Shown here piece by piece: positions 7,082-14,742 of a DNA stretch of 64,000 bases. Numbering within the stretch: the first letter of the stretch is position 1; the number at the start of each line of letters is the position of its first letter. The stretch comes from Candidatus Latescibacterota bacterium. Lineage in GTDB: Bacteria > Latescibacterota > UBA2968 > UBA8231. The stretch is taken from positions 28,554 to 92,553 of the forward strand of contig RKRN01000055.1 in the NCBI GenBank assembly GCA_007571365.1, in the 5' to 3' direction. The notes beneath the pieces are model-generated. The model was given only the letters and a program-made list of their open reading frames with translations, made no database searches and was not told the origin of the DNA. The translations under genes and the position numbers were made by a program.

Positions 7082-9424
7082 TTAACACTTGGACCAGCCA
7101 CAGTGCTTGCATATCAGACAGCTACTCTCATAAGCTACCGTCGCCCCGCACTCTGGACAGGTCGTTAGGGTCTTTGGCTCGCTGCTTGCAACGGAAAAAG
7201 ATGGCCCGTCCTCGGAGGGCTGATTGCCTACCTTCCGCTGCAAATAGCGCTCCATCGCCTTGCCAATGGCGTCCGGCGTAGACAGGACCAACTCGCCATC
7301 TTCCCACACCGGACTCGGCCCCGAAATGCCCTTTAACTCGCTGATGACTTCTTGGGGATCAACCCCCGAGCGCAGCGCAAGCGAAATCAGCCGACTAATG
7401 GCCTCAGACTGGGCGGCCGCATTGCCGCCCGCTTTGCCGATGGTGCTAAAGACTTCGCAGATTCCGTATTCGTCTTCGTTGATCGTTACATAGATCTTGC
7501 CCTCGCCGGTGTTGATCCGCTCGGTAATACCCGTGGTGACGGCCGGGCGACGACGACGGTGCCGAAAGCCATCCGGCCCGAGTGAATCTGGAATCTCCAC
7601 AGCCGGAGTTTCAGCTTCCTTCTTGTCGGCTTGGCCCTCGGTCTGTAGGATGCCCTCGCGGCTACCCTCGCGGTACACCGTCACCCCTTTGAGGCCCTCC
7701 TTGTACGCGGTGATGTAAATGTCGGCGACCGTTTCTAGGGCGATGTCTTCGGGTAGGTTGATCGTCGAGGAAATGCTACTATCGGTGTACTTCTGGATCA
7801 CGCCCTGCATCTTGACGCGGAAGTACGGGTCAATTTCGTGAGCTGTCACGACGTAGTCGGGCAGGTCCTCGTCGCCGCCGAAGACGCGCTGGATGAGCGG
7901 GTGATAGACCTTGTATTCGCGGAAGCTTTCGCCGTCGTTCTGCTTTACCCGGCGGGTGTAACTGGTGCAAAAGATCGGCTCAATCCCCGAACTCGTCTGC
8001 GCCACAATCGAACCCGTGCCGACCGGCGGCATGGTAATCAAGGTGCAGTTGCGCAGACCGTGCGCGGCGATTTTCTCTTGCAGGGCTTGGGGCAGGCCCT
8101 GGATAAATTTGCTCTGCTTGACGCCCTCCCAGCCGAAAAGCGGAAAGGAGCCCTTCTCTCGAGCCAGTTCGACCGACATTTCATAGGCGTTGTGACAGAT
8201 GGTGGCCATAATGCGGTCAATGATCGCCAGAGCTTCGTCCGAATCGTACTTGCTCTGCATCAAGACCAGCGCATCGGCCATGCCGGTGATACCCAAACCC
8301 ACCCGGCGGTCGGATGCTACGGCTTCGCGGATTTTGGGCAAGGCATGATTGTCCACGTTGTAATCAATGACGTTATCCAAAAAGCGGGTCGCCACGCGGG
8401 CGGCCTGCCCCAACTCCTCGTAGTCGAGTTCGCCATCGGCCCGGACGAAGTTCACCAAATTGAGATTGCCTAAGTTGCAGGCTGTGTACGAGGCCAGTGG
8501 CTGTTCGCCGCAGGGATTAGTACTAGTGAGTGGATTGGCGTATTCGACATTGTGGTGCTCGCGCATCGTGTCCCAAAAAATGATGCCCGGCTCGGCACTA
8601 GCGTGGGCATTGGCAATGATCTTGTCCCACAATTGGCGCGCTTTGACCGTGCGGAACACCTTGCTCCCCCAGCGCAAGTCAAAGTCTGAGTCGGCCAACA
8701 CAGCCTGCATGAACTCATGGGTGATCAGTACGCTGATATTGGCGTACTGCACTTTGGTGCGATTGGAGTCGTTTTTGATGGTGATGAAGTCTTCGATATC
8801 GGGATGATCGACCCGCAAGGTCAGCATCAGAGCACCGCGGCGACCGGCTTGGGAGACGGCATTGGTGCTCTCAGAGAGCAGGTTCATAAAGGCGGTGCAA
8901 CCCGGCGAAGCATCCACCGTGGCGTTGACCGGAGCCCCCTGCGGCCTGAGAATCGACAAGTCCGTGCCGACCCCACCGCCCGTGCGGTACACCATCGCCG
9001 ATTCGCTCAGACAGCGATAGATGCCTTCCAAGCTGTCCTCTTCAATGGGGATGACATAGCAGTTGGACAGCGTCGGCTTGCGCCTAGCCTCGTCGCGGCC
9101 AGCACCGTGCATGACGCGCCCGCCGGGGATGAACTTGAAATCCATTAATAGCGAGAAGAAGCGGTCGTACCAGTATTGGGGATCCTTCTCTACCGAGGCC
9201 ATCGCCCGGGCGATGCGATCCCAGATGTGCAGCGGGCCGGTTTCGCCGGGTGCCAAGTACTTGTTGTGCAAAACGTCAATGGCGAGATCGTTGTCGCCGT
9301 AATAGGTCTTAGCATCGGCGGCACGGGCCAAGAGAGCGTCGTGGCCGTTGCGCTTGAGCCCGTGGCCTTCAAGTTGTGCCAGCATATCTTTAAAGCGGTG
9401 TGCGACTGCGCGTTCGGACTCCAT
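7082..9424 (-). CDS. nrdJ: B12-dependent (class II) ribonucleotide reductase
   Basis: This enzyme reduces ribonucleotides to deoxyribonucleotides using adenosylcobalamin and works with or without oxygen. It is about 780 residues long. The barrel domain shows SNCYVIP, the RTGGGVGTDLS loop, the NPCGEQPL active site with the radical Cys and Glu, and TMPPVGTGSIVAQTSSGIEP. The C-terminus has a cysteine-rich zinc tail (CPECG..CLICKHCGWSKC), the usual re-reduction tail of NrdJ. I prefer the second ATG (9424) because GGGAGG lies about six bases before it; the ATG at 9427 would be too close. nrdR lies just upstream on the same strand, and an NrdR operator lies between the two genes. A terminator follows the gene. 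Confidence 0.95.
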   Translation of the reverse strand: MESERAVAHRFKDMLAQLEGHGLKRNGHDALLARAADAKTYYGDNDLAIDVLHNKYLAPGETGPLHIWDRIARAMASVEKDPQYWYDRFFSLLMDFKFIPGGRVMHGAGRDEARRKPTLSNCYVIPIEEDSLEGIYRCLSESAMVYRTGGGVGTDLSILRPQGAPVNATVDASPGCTAFMNLLSESTNAVSQAGRRGALMLTLRVDHPDIEDFITIKNDSNRTKVQYANISVLITHEFMQAVLADSDFDLRWGSKVFRTVKARQLWDKIIANAHASAEPGIIFWDTMREHHNVEYANPLTSTNPCGEQPLASYTACNLGNLNLVNFVRADGELDYEELGQAARVATRFLDNVIDYNVDNHALPKIREAVASDRRVGLGITGMADALVLMQSKYDSDEALAIIDRIMATICHNAYEMSVELAREKGSFPLFGWEGVKQSKFIQGLPQALQEKIAAHGLRNCTLITMPPVGTGSIVAQTSSGIEPIFCTSYTRRVKQNDGESFREYKVYHPLIQRVFGGDEDLPDYVVTAHEIDPYFRVKMQGVIQKYTDSSISSTINLPEDIALETVADIYITAYKEGLKGVTVYREGSREGILQTEGQADKKEAETPAVEIPDSLGPDGFRHRRRRPAVTTGITERINTGEGKIYVTINEDEYGICEVFSTIGKAGGNAAAQSEAISRLISLALRSGVDPQEVISELKGISGPSPVWEDGELVLSTPDAIGKAMERYLQRKVGNQPSEDGPSFSVASSEPKTLTTCPECGATVAYESSCLICKHCGWSKC

Positions 9425-9536
9425 CATGCCCTCCCATTAAAACAAAAAAGTCCATGGGCGAAGTGGAAAACATCGCCAAAATAAGTTAACTGCTGTTAGG
9501 ATCAGGGGAGAGCAAACAAAAAAGTGCAGCCCTAAA

Positions 9537-9552
9537 ATACACTATCTTAGAG
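9537..9552. promoter_or_regulatory. Possible second, degenerate NrdR box
   Basis: ATACACTATCTTAGAG begins exactly 31 bp from the strong box, the spacing usual for NrdR box pairs. It matches the consensus at about 9 of 16 positions. Only the spacing makes it credible. Confidence 0.4.
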
Positions 9553-9567
9553 CATTACACTCGTTTG

Positions 9568-9583
9568 ACACAAGATGTTGTGT
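9568..9583. promoter_or_regulatory. NrdR box (strong)
   Basis: The 16-mer ACACAAGATGTTGTGT is a near-perfect inverted repeat. It matches the NrdR consensus acaCwAtATaTwGtgt at nearly every constrained position. It overlaps the predicted transcription start of nrdJ, so binding should repress. nrdR itself is the next gene upstream. Confidence 0.75.
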
Positions 9584-9591
9584 CGAGGTCT

Positions 9592-9620
9592 AAAGTAGAG
9601 TAGGGGCGGATACTTGTCAA
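9592..9620 (-). promoter_or_regulatory. Predicted nrdJ promoter
   Basis: On the minus strand TTGACA (9615-9620) and TACTTT (9592-9597) are spaced by 17 bases. The -35 is perfect and the -10 is poor, as expected for a regulated promoter. The predicted start (about 9585) falls at the edge of the strong NrdR box. Confidence 0.5.
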
Positions 9621-9689
9621 GTCAAAAACAAGGCCCAGAGCAATTTCTTTTTAATTCAGTTACGACGCACGAAAAACACAGCACCGACC

Positions 9690-10142
9690 TCAATTACTGG
9701 CCAATTGCTCCAATTCGCGCATGAAATCGCTCTTGTCCTTGAACTGACGATAGACCGAGGCAAAACGCACATACGCCACATCGTTGAGCTGGCGCAGATG
9801 CTCTATAATGCGCTCGCCGATCTGCTTGGAGGGAATTTCTTTCACGTTGAGACTGCCCACTTCGGCCTCGACCTGATCGACGAGTTGCTCGATTTCCTCG
9901 GCCGAAACGGTCGTCTTGTAACAGGCTATCTGTATCTTGTCGAGTAGTTTGCTGCGATCAAAAGGCTCGCGGCGACCGTCGGCTTTGATGACAGATAGGG
10001 GTACGTTTTCGATATACTCATAGGTTGTAAAGCGCTTGGCACAGCTTATGCACTCGCGGCGACGGCGAATCGCTATACCTTCGCGACACGACCGCGAATC
10101 CACCACCCGATCTTCTTCACAATTGCAATAGGGACACCGCAT
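9690..10142 (-). CDS. nrdR: Transcriptional repressor NrdR
   Basis: This is the ATP/dATP-sensing repressor of ribonucleotide reductase genes. At 150 residues it has the family's normal size. The N-terminal zinc ribbon has Cys3, Cys6 (MRCPYC), Cys31 and Cys34 (ECISCAKRF), with the basic DNA-binding stretch IRRRREC between them. Residues about 46-136 are an ATP-cone domain (VIKADGRREPFDRSKL). The ATG at 10142 has GGGAGG about nine bases upstream. It lies directly upstream of its likely target nrdJ, with the NrdR boxes in the gap, a classic arrangement. Upstream lies the tonB operon on the same strand. Confidence 0.96.
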   Translation of the reverse strand: MRCPYCNCEEDRVVDSRSCREGIAIRRRRECISCAKRFTTYEYIENVPLSVIKADGRREPFDRSKLLDKIQIACYKTTVSAEEIEQLVDQVEAEVGSLNVKEIPSKQIGERIIEHLRQLNDVAYVRFASVYRQFKDKSDFMRELEQLASN

Positions 10143-10254
10143 AGATCAATCCTCCCACTAGTCTGTTCAGAGTACTGTGGACGGTGCTTGTGCGGGGAAG
10201 AAAGAAAAGGGAAGTACTACTAAATATAGAAGAAATAGGAGGATATGGCAACCG

Positions 10255-10911
10255 TCAGTTGAGCCTGAAGGTGAAGGGCAAACTAACCCAAACCTTGACG
10301 GGCCTGTCGTTTTGCATCGCCGGCGTAAACTCCGACTGGCGAGCGGCCGCTCGGGCGACCTCGTGGAATACCTTGGGCCCTGTGATCTCGCCGATCTGCT
10401 CAACCTTGCCGTCTTTGCCCACGAGCGCGGTGACAAACACCTTGCCAGTAATATTGGCCTTCTGGGCGGTAGCCGGATACTTCGGCTTCACTTTTTTAAT
10501 GAGCACAGGCTTTTTCTCGACCCGCCACAGCTCGACGATTTCCTCTTCCTCTTCTAACTCAACCACCTCAACCACCTCTTCCTCTAATGGCGGCGGCGGT
10601 GCCAGATCGTCGAGACCGAAATCAAGGTCTGTGTCCTCAATGGTCACATCATCCGGGACATCCGGGTTGTCGGTAGGCACGGGCACGACCGGTCGGGCTG
10701 GTGGTGGCGGCCGGCGTTCCTGTTTGGTCTCGGGAATTTCTTCGAGTTGAATGACAATTGGCTCTTCGGATTTGGCGTAGGCTTCCGGCTCAAAGCTAGG
10801 GAAGAAGCCAAAGAGGGCCGCATGCAAGAGGGTGGAAAGACCTGTACAGGCCCATAACGTCTTTCGGTACGTCAACCGCAGGTTGGCTTCAGGCTGTTTG
10901 CCGCGGATCAT
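10255..10911 (-). CDS. tonB: TonB-family energy transducer
   Basis: This 218-residue protein should carry energy from the inner-membrane ExbB/ExbD motor to outer-membrane receptors. It has a cytoplasmic N-terminal tail, one membrane helix (about residues 20-38), and a periplasmic spacer of Pro-rich (RRPPPPARPVVPVP) and acidic (EEEVVEVVELEEEEEI) sequence. A TonB C-terminal domain follows from about residue 137 (KVKPKYPATAQKANITGKV..., ending VSLPFTFRLN). The highly acidic spacer differs from the Lys/Pro-rich spacer of enterobacterial TonB but is common in this family branch. Its ATG overlaps the preceding exbD stop (ATGA), so it is the last gene of the TPR-exbB-exbD-exbD-tonB operon. Confidence 0.9.
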   Translation of the reverse strand: MIRGKQPEANLRLTYRKTLWACTGLSTLLHAALFGFFPSFEPEAYAKSEEPIVIQLEEIPETKQERRPPPPARPVVPVPTDNPDVPDDVTIEDTDLDFGLDDLAPPPPLEEEVVEVVELEEEEEIVELWRVEKKPVLIKKVKPKYPATAQKANITGKVFVTALVGKDGKVEQIGEITGPKVFHEVARAAARQSEFTPAMQNDRPVKVWVSLPFTFRLN

Positions 10912-11321
10912 TCGTCCAACTCCCGCTTTGTGGAGAAATTGACCCGCAGGGCTTCGACCTTGCGCAATTCCTCCATGACATCGGAAATCACCCCGAACTC
11001 GGAGTCTTTATCGCCCCGCAACGAGATGATCAACCGAGGATTGGCCGTCAGGTACCTATGCACCAACTTGCCCACTTCAGAAAGCGGGATATTCCGGTCT
11101 TCAATGTTGACGACCCCTTCGCTGTTGACCCAAACCTGCAATACGTTGCGACGGCTTTCTAGTTTTTCAATTTTTTCGGCTTGTGGCAATTCTACCGGCA
11201 CGCCCCGATAGCGCACGAAAACCGTCGAAACCATAAAAAACACGAGGAGCAAGAAGGATATATCAGCCATGGAGGCCGTGGGAATGACACTAACTACTTT
11301 GGCTTTGCGTACGAATTTCAT
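10908..11321 (-). CDS. exbD: ExbD/TolR-family proton-channel subunit, second copy
   Basis: This 137-residue protein has a short cytoplasmic N-terminus, one membrane helix (about residues 20-38, ADISFLLLVFFMVSTVF) and a periplasmic ExbD domain ending KVEALRVNFSTKRELDE. The Asp at the start of the helix (MADIS) is the proton-carrying residue of the family. With ExbB it forms the pmf-driven motor that works on TonB. It follows the first exbD by three bases and overlaps tonB. Two adjacent, diverged ExbD copies are typical of FCB-type TonB clusters and may form a heteromeric motor. Confidence 0.92.
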   Translation of the reverse strand: MKFVRKAKVVSVIPTASMADISFLLLVFFMVSTVFVRYRGVPVELPQAEKIEKLESRRNVLQVWVNSEGVVNIEDRNIPLSEVGKLVHRYLTANPRLIISLRGDKDSEFGVISDVMEELRKVEALRVNFSTKRELDE

Positions 11322-11324
11322 CGA

Positions 11325-11738
11325 CTATTCTTCCGGGTTGGCAATCGAGATTTTGGTGGCCCCGGCCAGTTTGAGCTCGTCTAACACATCAACAAAGGTC
11401 CGATAGGTAGCCCCGCGCTCGGTCTTGAGCGAGACGATCAGATTCTCGTTTTCTCGCAGACGCCCTTCGATTCGCGCCTTGAGCTCGGCAAACGGCACGG
11501 GCGTTAACTGATCATTCTCAAAAAAGGCGACTTGATCGCGGGCGTTGATCCACACGTTGAGAATATTCTTTTCTTGTATTTCCTTAGTCTCGCCCACCGG
11601 CGGCAAGTGCAACGAAAGACCCTTGTCTTGGTTCATGGTAGTCGTGACGAGGAAGAACACGATCAGCAAAAAGGCGATATCCGCCATCGAAGCCGTGGGG
11701 ATTTCCGGGGAGACCCGGCTCTGACGCCTTCCAATCAC
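11325..11738 (-). CDS. exbD: ExbD/TolR-family proton-channel subunit, first copy
   Basis: This 137-residue ExbD/TolR protein has a membrane helix at about residues 19-37 (MADIAFLLIVFFLVTTTMNQ), with the proton-pathway Asp at its start. The periplasmic domain (GLSLHLPP, VSLKTERGATYRTFVDVLDELK) has the family fold. It begins two bases after the exbB stop. It is clearly a paralogue of the next gene, sharing the PTASMADI entry to the helix, but is diverged elsewhere. It acts in the same inner-membrane motor. Confidence 0.92.
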   Translation of the reverse strand: MIGRRQSRVSPEIPTASMADIAFLLIVFFLVTTTMNQDKGLSLHLPPVGETKEIQEKNILNVWINARDQVAFFENDQLTPVPFAELKARIEGRLRENENLIVSLKTERGATYRTFVDVLDELKLAGATKISIANPEE

Positions 11739-11740
11739 GC

Positions 11741-12370
11741 CTAGGCTCCTCGGTGCTCGCGCTCGGCCAATAAGTCGATCAATAAGTCGATAAAGTTGGC
11801 CGTCTGTTCGGTCATGTCGGCGATGATCTTATCGATGCGACTGGCGCAGAAGTTGTAGCAAAACTGGATCAGGATGCCCACGATCAGACCCGCAGCTGTG
11901 GTGATTAGGGCCTCGGAAATACCACCGGCAACCATGGAAGGCTCGACATCGCCAGCTTTCTTGATCGCCTGAAAGGCGTTGATCATACCACTGACCGTGC
12001 CCAAAAAGCCGATCATCGGGGCCAAGTTAGCTACGGTCGAGAGCCAGACCATGCCGCGCTCGAGAAAGGCCATCTCTACCGCACCAGAGTTGTCAATGGC
12101 TTTCTCGACGTGGTCAATGCCGCGCTCCAAGCGCAGGAGCCCAGCGTGGATAACGGAGGCAATCGGACCGCGCGTGTTTGAGCACAACTCAGCCGCGGCC
12201 TCGGGGTCTCCGTCTTTGAGTGCTTTTTCGAGGCCCTTGAAAAAACTCTCAGCATCAATCGACGACCGCGACAGATTGTACAGGCGCTCAATAGCCACTC
12301 CAACGCCGACGATGAGTAGAACGAGTAAGGGATACATGGCCCATCCACCGTCGTGAAAAAGATCTAGCAT
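11741..12370 (-). CDS. exbB: ExbB/TolQ/MotA-family proton-channel subunit
   Basis: This is the inner-membrane motor component that powers TonB. From the ATG at 12370 it has 209 residues. The earlier in-frame ATG at 12385 encodes MRGEK, whose bases contain the Shine-Dalgarno (GAGGAG), so the later start is better. It has three membrane helices: one near the N-terminus after FHDGGWAMYP, then two in the MotA/TolQ/ExbB domain (TVANLAPMIGFLGTVSGM and GISEALITTAAGLIVGI). The Thr/Gly pattern of the last two lines the proton path. It sits between the TPR gene and the two exbD genes in one operon. Confidence 0.93.
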   Translation of the reverse strand: MLDLFHDGGWAMYPLLVLLIVGVGVAIERLYNLSRSSIDAESFFKGLEKALKDGDPEAAAELCSNTRGPIASVIHAGLLRLERGIDHVEKAIDNSGAVEMAFLERGMVWLSTVANLAPMIGFLGTVSGMINAFQAIKKAGDVEPSMVAGGISEALITTAAGLIVGILIQFCYNFCASRIDKIIADMTEQTANFIDLLIDLLAEREHRGA

Positions 12371-12419
12371 TTTTTCTCCTCGCAAATGTTAGCCCCGGCC
12401 CAACAGACCGGAGCGGTGT

Positions 12420-13541
12420 TTAGTTTTGCTCCTCTTGAGCCTCTTCGCCCCCGAAGAACTGCCGCTTGAGCTTTTCTTCTTCGGTTTCGGGCGGTCGGAG
12501 CTGCCAGATGCGCTGCTGGGCCACCTTTTCCCAAGCCGGATCGGCTTTGGCTTTCTCAAAGGCGGCGATGGCCTCTTCCTCGTCGCCCTCTTTCACCAGA
12601 TTGTCACCTTTGAGTAGCAGTAGGTGTGCATCCTTGGGATTTACCTTCAGCCCCCGCCCCAGCCACTTTTTTGCCGCGGAGAACTCGCTGCGGCCTTGGT
12701 GCCACTCTACTAGCTCAGCTATGCTCGGCAAATCCTTGGGGTCAGCCTCTACCATGCCCTTGAGGCCCTTGCAGCGCCAAGTGTCGTCGTCCTCTTCAGA
12801 GGCAATTGATGCAATGCGGTTATAGTAGGAATAGGCGTTCTGAGAATCCACCTTGGCCAATTTCAACAGCGTGTCGTAAGCCCCTTCGATATCGCCGACC
12901 TTTAGCTTCAGTTCGACGATGCTCTCCAATTGGTCGACTCCGCCCGTCCCGCCCTCGACTTGGCGTTTACACCACTCAAGTGCTTGCTCCACCTGTCCCA
13001 ACTCCTGGTGCAACAACGCAAGTATTTCAAATAGATCGGCATCCTCTGCCCCATCCTCGATCAACTTCTCGTAGTGGGCGACAGCTTGCTCGTTGTGGCC
13101 TTCACGGCGATAGAGATCGGCTAATTTGTGACGATGTTCAGCCGCGTCCGGTTTTTTGAGCAATACGCGCTCCAAGCTCCAAGCAGCCGAATCGGGAAAG
13201 TCAGCTTGATAGACCGAATAGAGAAGCAGATTGGTATTCAGATGCAGTGAGTCAATACTGATTGCTTGGCGCAGTGCAGTACGCACACCGACATAATCCT
13301 TTTTTTGGTAATACACCTTTCCCAAGAAGTAGGCGGCCTGTAGGTCTTGAGGGCTATATTGCAAAAGAGTCGTATAATAGCTTATAGCTCTGTCGTACTC
13401 TTTGTTTTGGCGAGCTGTCTTGGCGTAGTACTTATACTTGCGGATTGAATCCGCCTTTGCAATTTCTTCGGCCTCAACCCCGGGACCAAAAATTAAAGTA
13501 CAGATCGCTAGTCCTAAAGTACGCATCAGATTACATTTCAC
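12420..13541 (-). CDS. Exported TPR-repeat protein of the TonB operon
   Basis: This 373-residue protein begins at GTG (13541) or ATG (13526), has a signal peptide (MRTLGLAICTLIFGPGVEAEE) and about eight tetratricopeptide repeats between residues 35 and 350 (for example NKEYDRAISYYTTLLQYSPQ and GDEEEAIAAFEKAKADP). The tail is highly charged (EEEKLKRQFFGGEEAQEEQN). It should be periplasmic and act as a protein-protein scaffold. As the first gene of the exbB-exbD-exbD-tonB operon, it may organise the TonB system, as TPR partners do elsewhere in this group. No enzymatic motif is seen. Confidence 0.85.
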   Translation of the reverse strand: MKCNLMRTLGLAICTLIFGPGVEAEEIAKADSIRKYKYYAKTARQNKEYDRAISYYTTLLQYSPQDLQAAYFLGKVYYQKKDYVGVRTALRQAISIDSLHLNTNLLLYSVYQADFPDSAAWSLERVLLKKPDAAEHRHKLADLYRREGHNEQAVAHYEKLIEDGAEDADLFEILALLHQELGQVEQALEWCKRQVEGGTGGVDQLESIVELKLKVGDIEGAYDTLLKLAKVDSQNAYSYYNRIASIASEEDDDTWRCKGLKGMVEADPKDLPSIAELVEWHQGRSEFSAAKKWLGRGLKVNPKDAHLLLLKGDNLVKEGDEEEAIAAFEKAKADPAWEKVAQQRIWQLRPPETEEEKLKRQFFGGEEAQEEQN

Positions 13542-13588
13542 GGTAGGTAATCCTCAATATGGCTACGGTCAATTCGCGGTTCATCGCC

Positions 13589-13617
13589 TTAAAACCAACC
13601 CTTCACTGAGTCGTCAA
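13589..13617 (-). promoter_or_regulatory. Possible promoter of the TPR-exb-tonB operon
   Basis: On the minus strand TTGACG (13612-13617) and TTTTAA (13589-13594) are 17 bases apart, about 50 bases before the TPR gene. The -35 matches five of six bases and the -10 only three. Confidence 0.35.
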
Positions 13618-13754
13618 GATATGGATTTACCCTTTGAGATGCAACTTCAGCAACTTCAAAGACCGCATAAATATCGCAGTATTATAACGACTCCCGCCAT
13701 TACATCTTTATAGCAACTGCGTTACATTTTCGCAGTTTGCCTCGCATCTGTAGA

Positions 13755-13785
13755 TTGACAAGTATTTATTTTTAATGCACTTTAT
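13755..13785 (+). promoter_or_regulatory. Possible promoter of accD
   Basis: A perfect TTGACA at 13755-13760 is followed by an AT-rich stretch with the best -10 (CTTTAT, 13780-13785) at a long spacing of 19 bases. The leader to the accD start would be about 90 bases. Confidence 0.3.
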
Positions 13786-13881
13786 TCACTATTTATCAAC
13801 GCTTTTACGCGCTCATCCGAACTAGCACCACGTTTACTTCTGCCGGATTCAAATGGCAGGGCTAATCTGAGAGGAGCAGCC

Positions 13882-14736
13882 TTGAACTGGTTTGAAAAAA
13901 TGAAATCTGGGATCAAGTCCCTAATAAAACGCGAAATTCGCCAAGGCATCTGGATCAAGTGTAAAAAGTGCGGCCACTCCAACTACGAGATGGCTCTGCG
14001 ACGCCGGCACTGGATCTGCCCGGAGTGCGCTTGCCACTACCCCATTGGCCATCAGCAGTATATCGACCTGCTCGTCGACGACGGTACATTCACCGAAATT
14101 AACGCCAACGTAGCACCTGTCGACCCGCTCAAGTTCAAAGGCTATCGAGACAAAATCAAGACCAGTCGCCGCCAGAGCGGCCTAAAAGAATCAGTGTACA
14201 CCGGCATTGGCCAAATCGGCGGCCACCCTGTCGCCTTGGCGATCATGGACTCGCGTTATCTCACAGGCACTTTGGGCGGCGCGACCGGCGAAAAGCTCTG
14301 CCGTCTCATCGACCGCGCTATGGCCGAACGATGCACGCTGGTTATCGTCTGCCAGTCGGGTGGTGCTAGAATGCAGGAAAGTGCCTATTCGCTGATGCAG
14401 ATGGCGCGGATTAGCGCCAAGCTCAACCAACTCTCACAAAACGGTTTACTCTATATTGCGATTCTTACCGACCCAACGTATGGCGGTGTCACTGCCAGCT
14501 TTGCCATGCTCGGCGATATAGCCTTGGCCGAACCTAGTGCGCGCATCGGCTTTGCGGGCCAAACCGTCATCCAACAGTTCCTCGGCACGGACGCCCCCCT
14601 ACCCGAAGGCTTCCAACGAGCCGAGACCGTCCTTGAACACGGCTTTATCGACCGCATCGTCTCGCGCGACCGCATGGCGGCGGAACTGGCGCGTTTGATC
14701 GCACTTTTGGCTCCGAATCCGAAGGCTGCCTGCTAG
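13882..14736 (+). CDS. accD: Acetyl-CoA carboxylase carboxyltransferase subunit beta
   Basis: AccD moves the carboxyl group from biotin to acetyl-CoA to give malonyl-CoA, with AccA as partner. This 284-residue protein has the N-terminal C4 zinc ribbon (Cys27, Cys30, Cys46, Cys49 in KCKKCG and ICPECA) and a crotonase-like core with MDSRYLTGTLGGATGEKLCR and the oxyanion-hole region QSGGARMQES. I chose the TTG at 13882 because GAGGAG lies about six bases upstream; an ATG at 13900 would remove residues normally present. accA is not in the window, as is usual outside gamma-proteobacteria. It converges on the BamA-like gene, which ends six bases further on. Confidence 0.96.
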   Translation: MNWFEKMKSGIKSLIKREIRQGIWIKCKKCGHSNYEMALRRRHWICPECACHYPIGHQQYIDLLVDDGTFTEINANVAPVDPLKFKGYRDKIKTSRRQSGLKESVYTGIGQIGGHPVALAIMDSRYLTGTLGGATGEKLCRLIDRAMAERCTLVIVCQSGGARMQESAYSLMQMARISAKLNQLSQNGLLYIAILTDPTYGGVTASFAMLGDIALAEPSARIGFAGQTVIQQFLGTDAPLPEGFQRAETVLEHGFIDRIVSRDRMAAELARLIALLAPNPKAAC

Positions 14737-14742
14737 CCACGC

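Larger units (their letters stand above)
13542..13881. other. Divergent intergenic region
   Basis: This gap of about 340 bases separates the divergent TPR-tonB operon and accD. It is AT-rich compared with its neighbours, especially 13660-13800. It carries the possible promoters listed separately, and I see no gene, RNA or repeat in it. Confidence 0.6.

Noticed and set aside
7838..8473. Open frame of 211 codons on the plus strand
   Set aside because: It is antisense to nrdJ, which is certain, and has shadow-like composition.
9428..9689. Possible cobalamin riboswitch before nrdJ
   Set aside because: No B12 box (GCCACTG-like) or the expected arms are visible; the NrdR boxes explain the control better.
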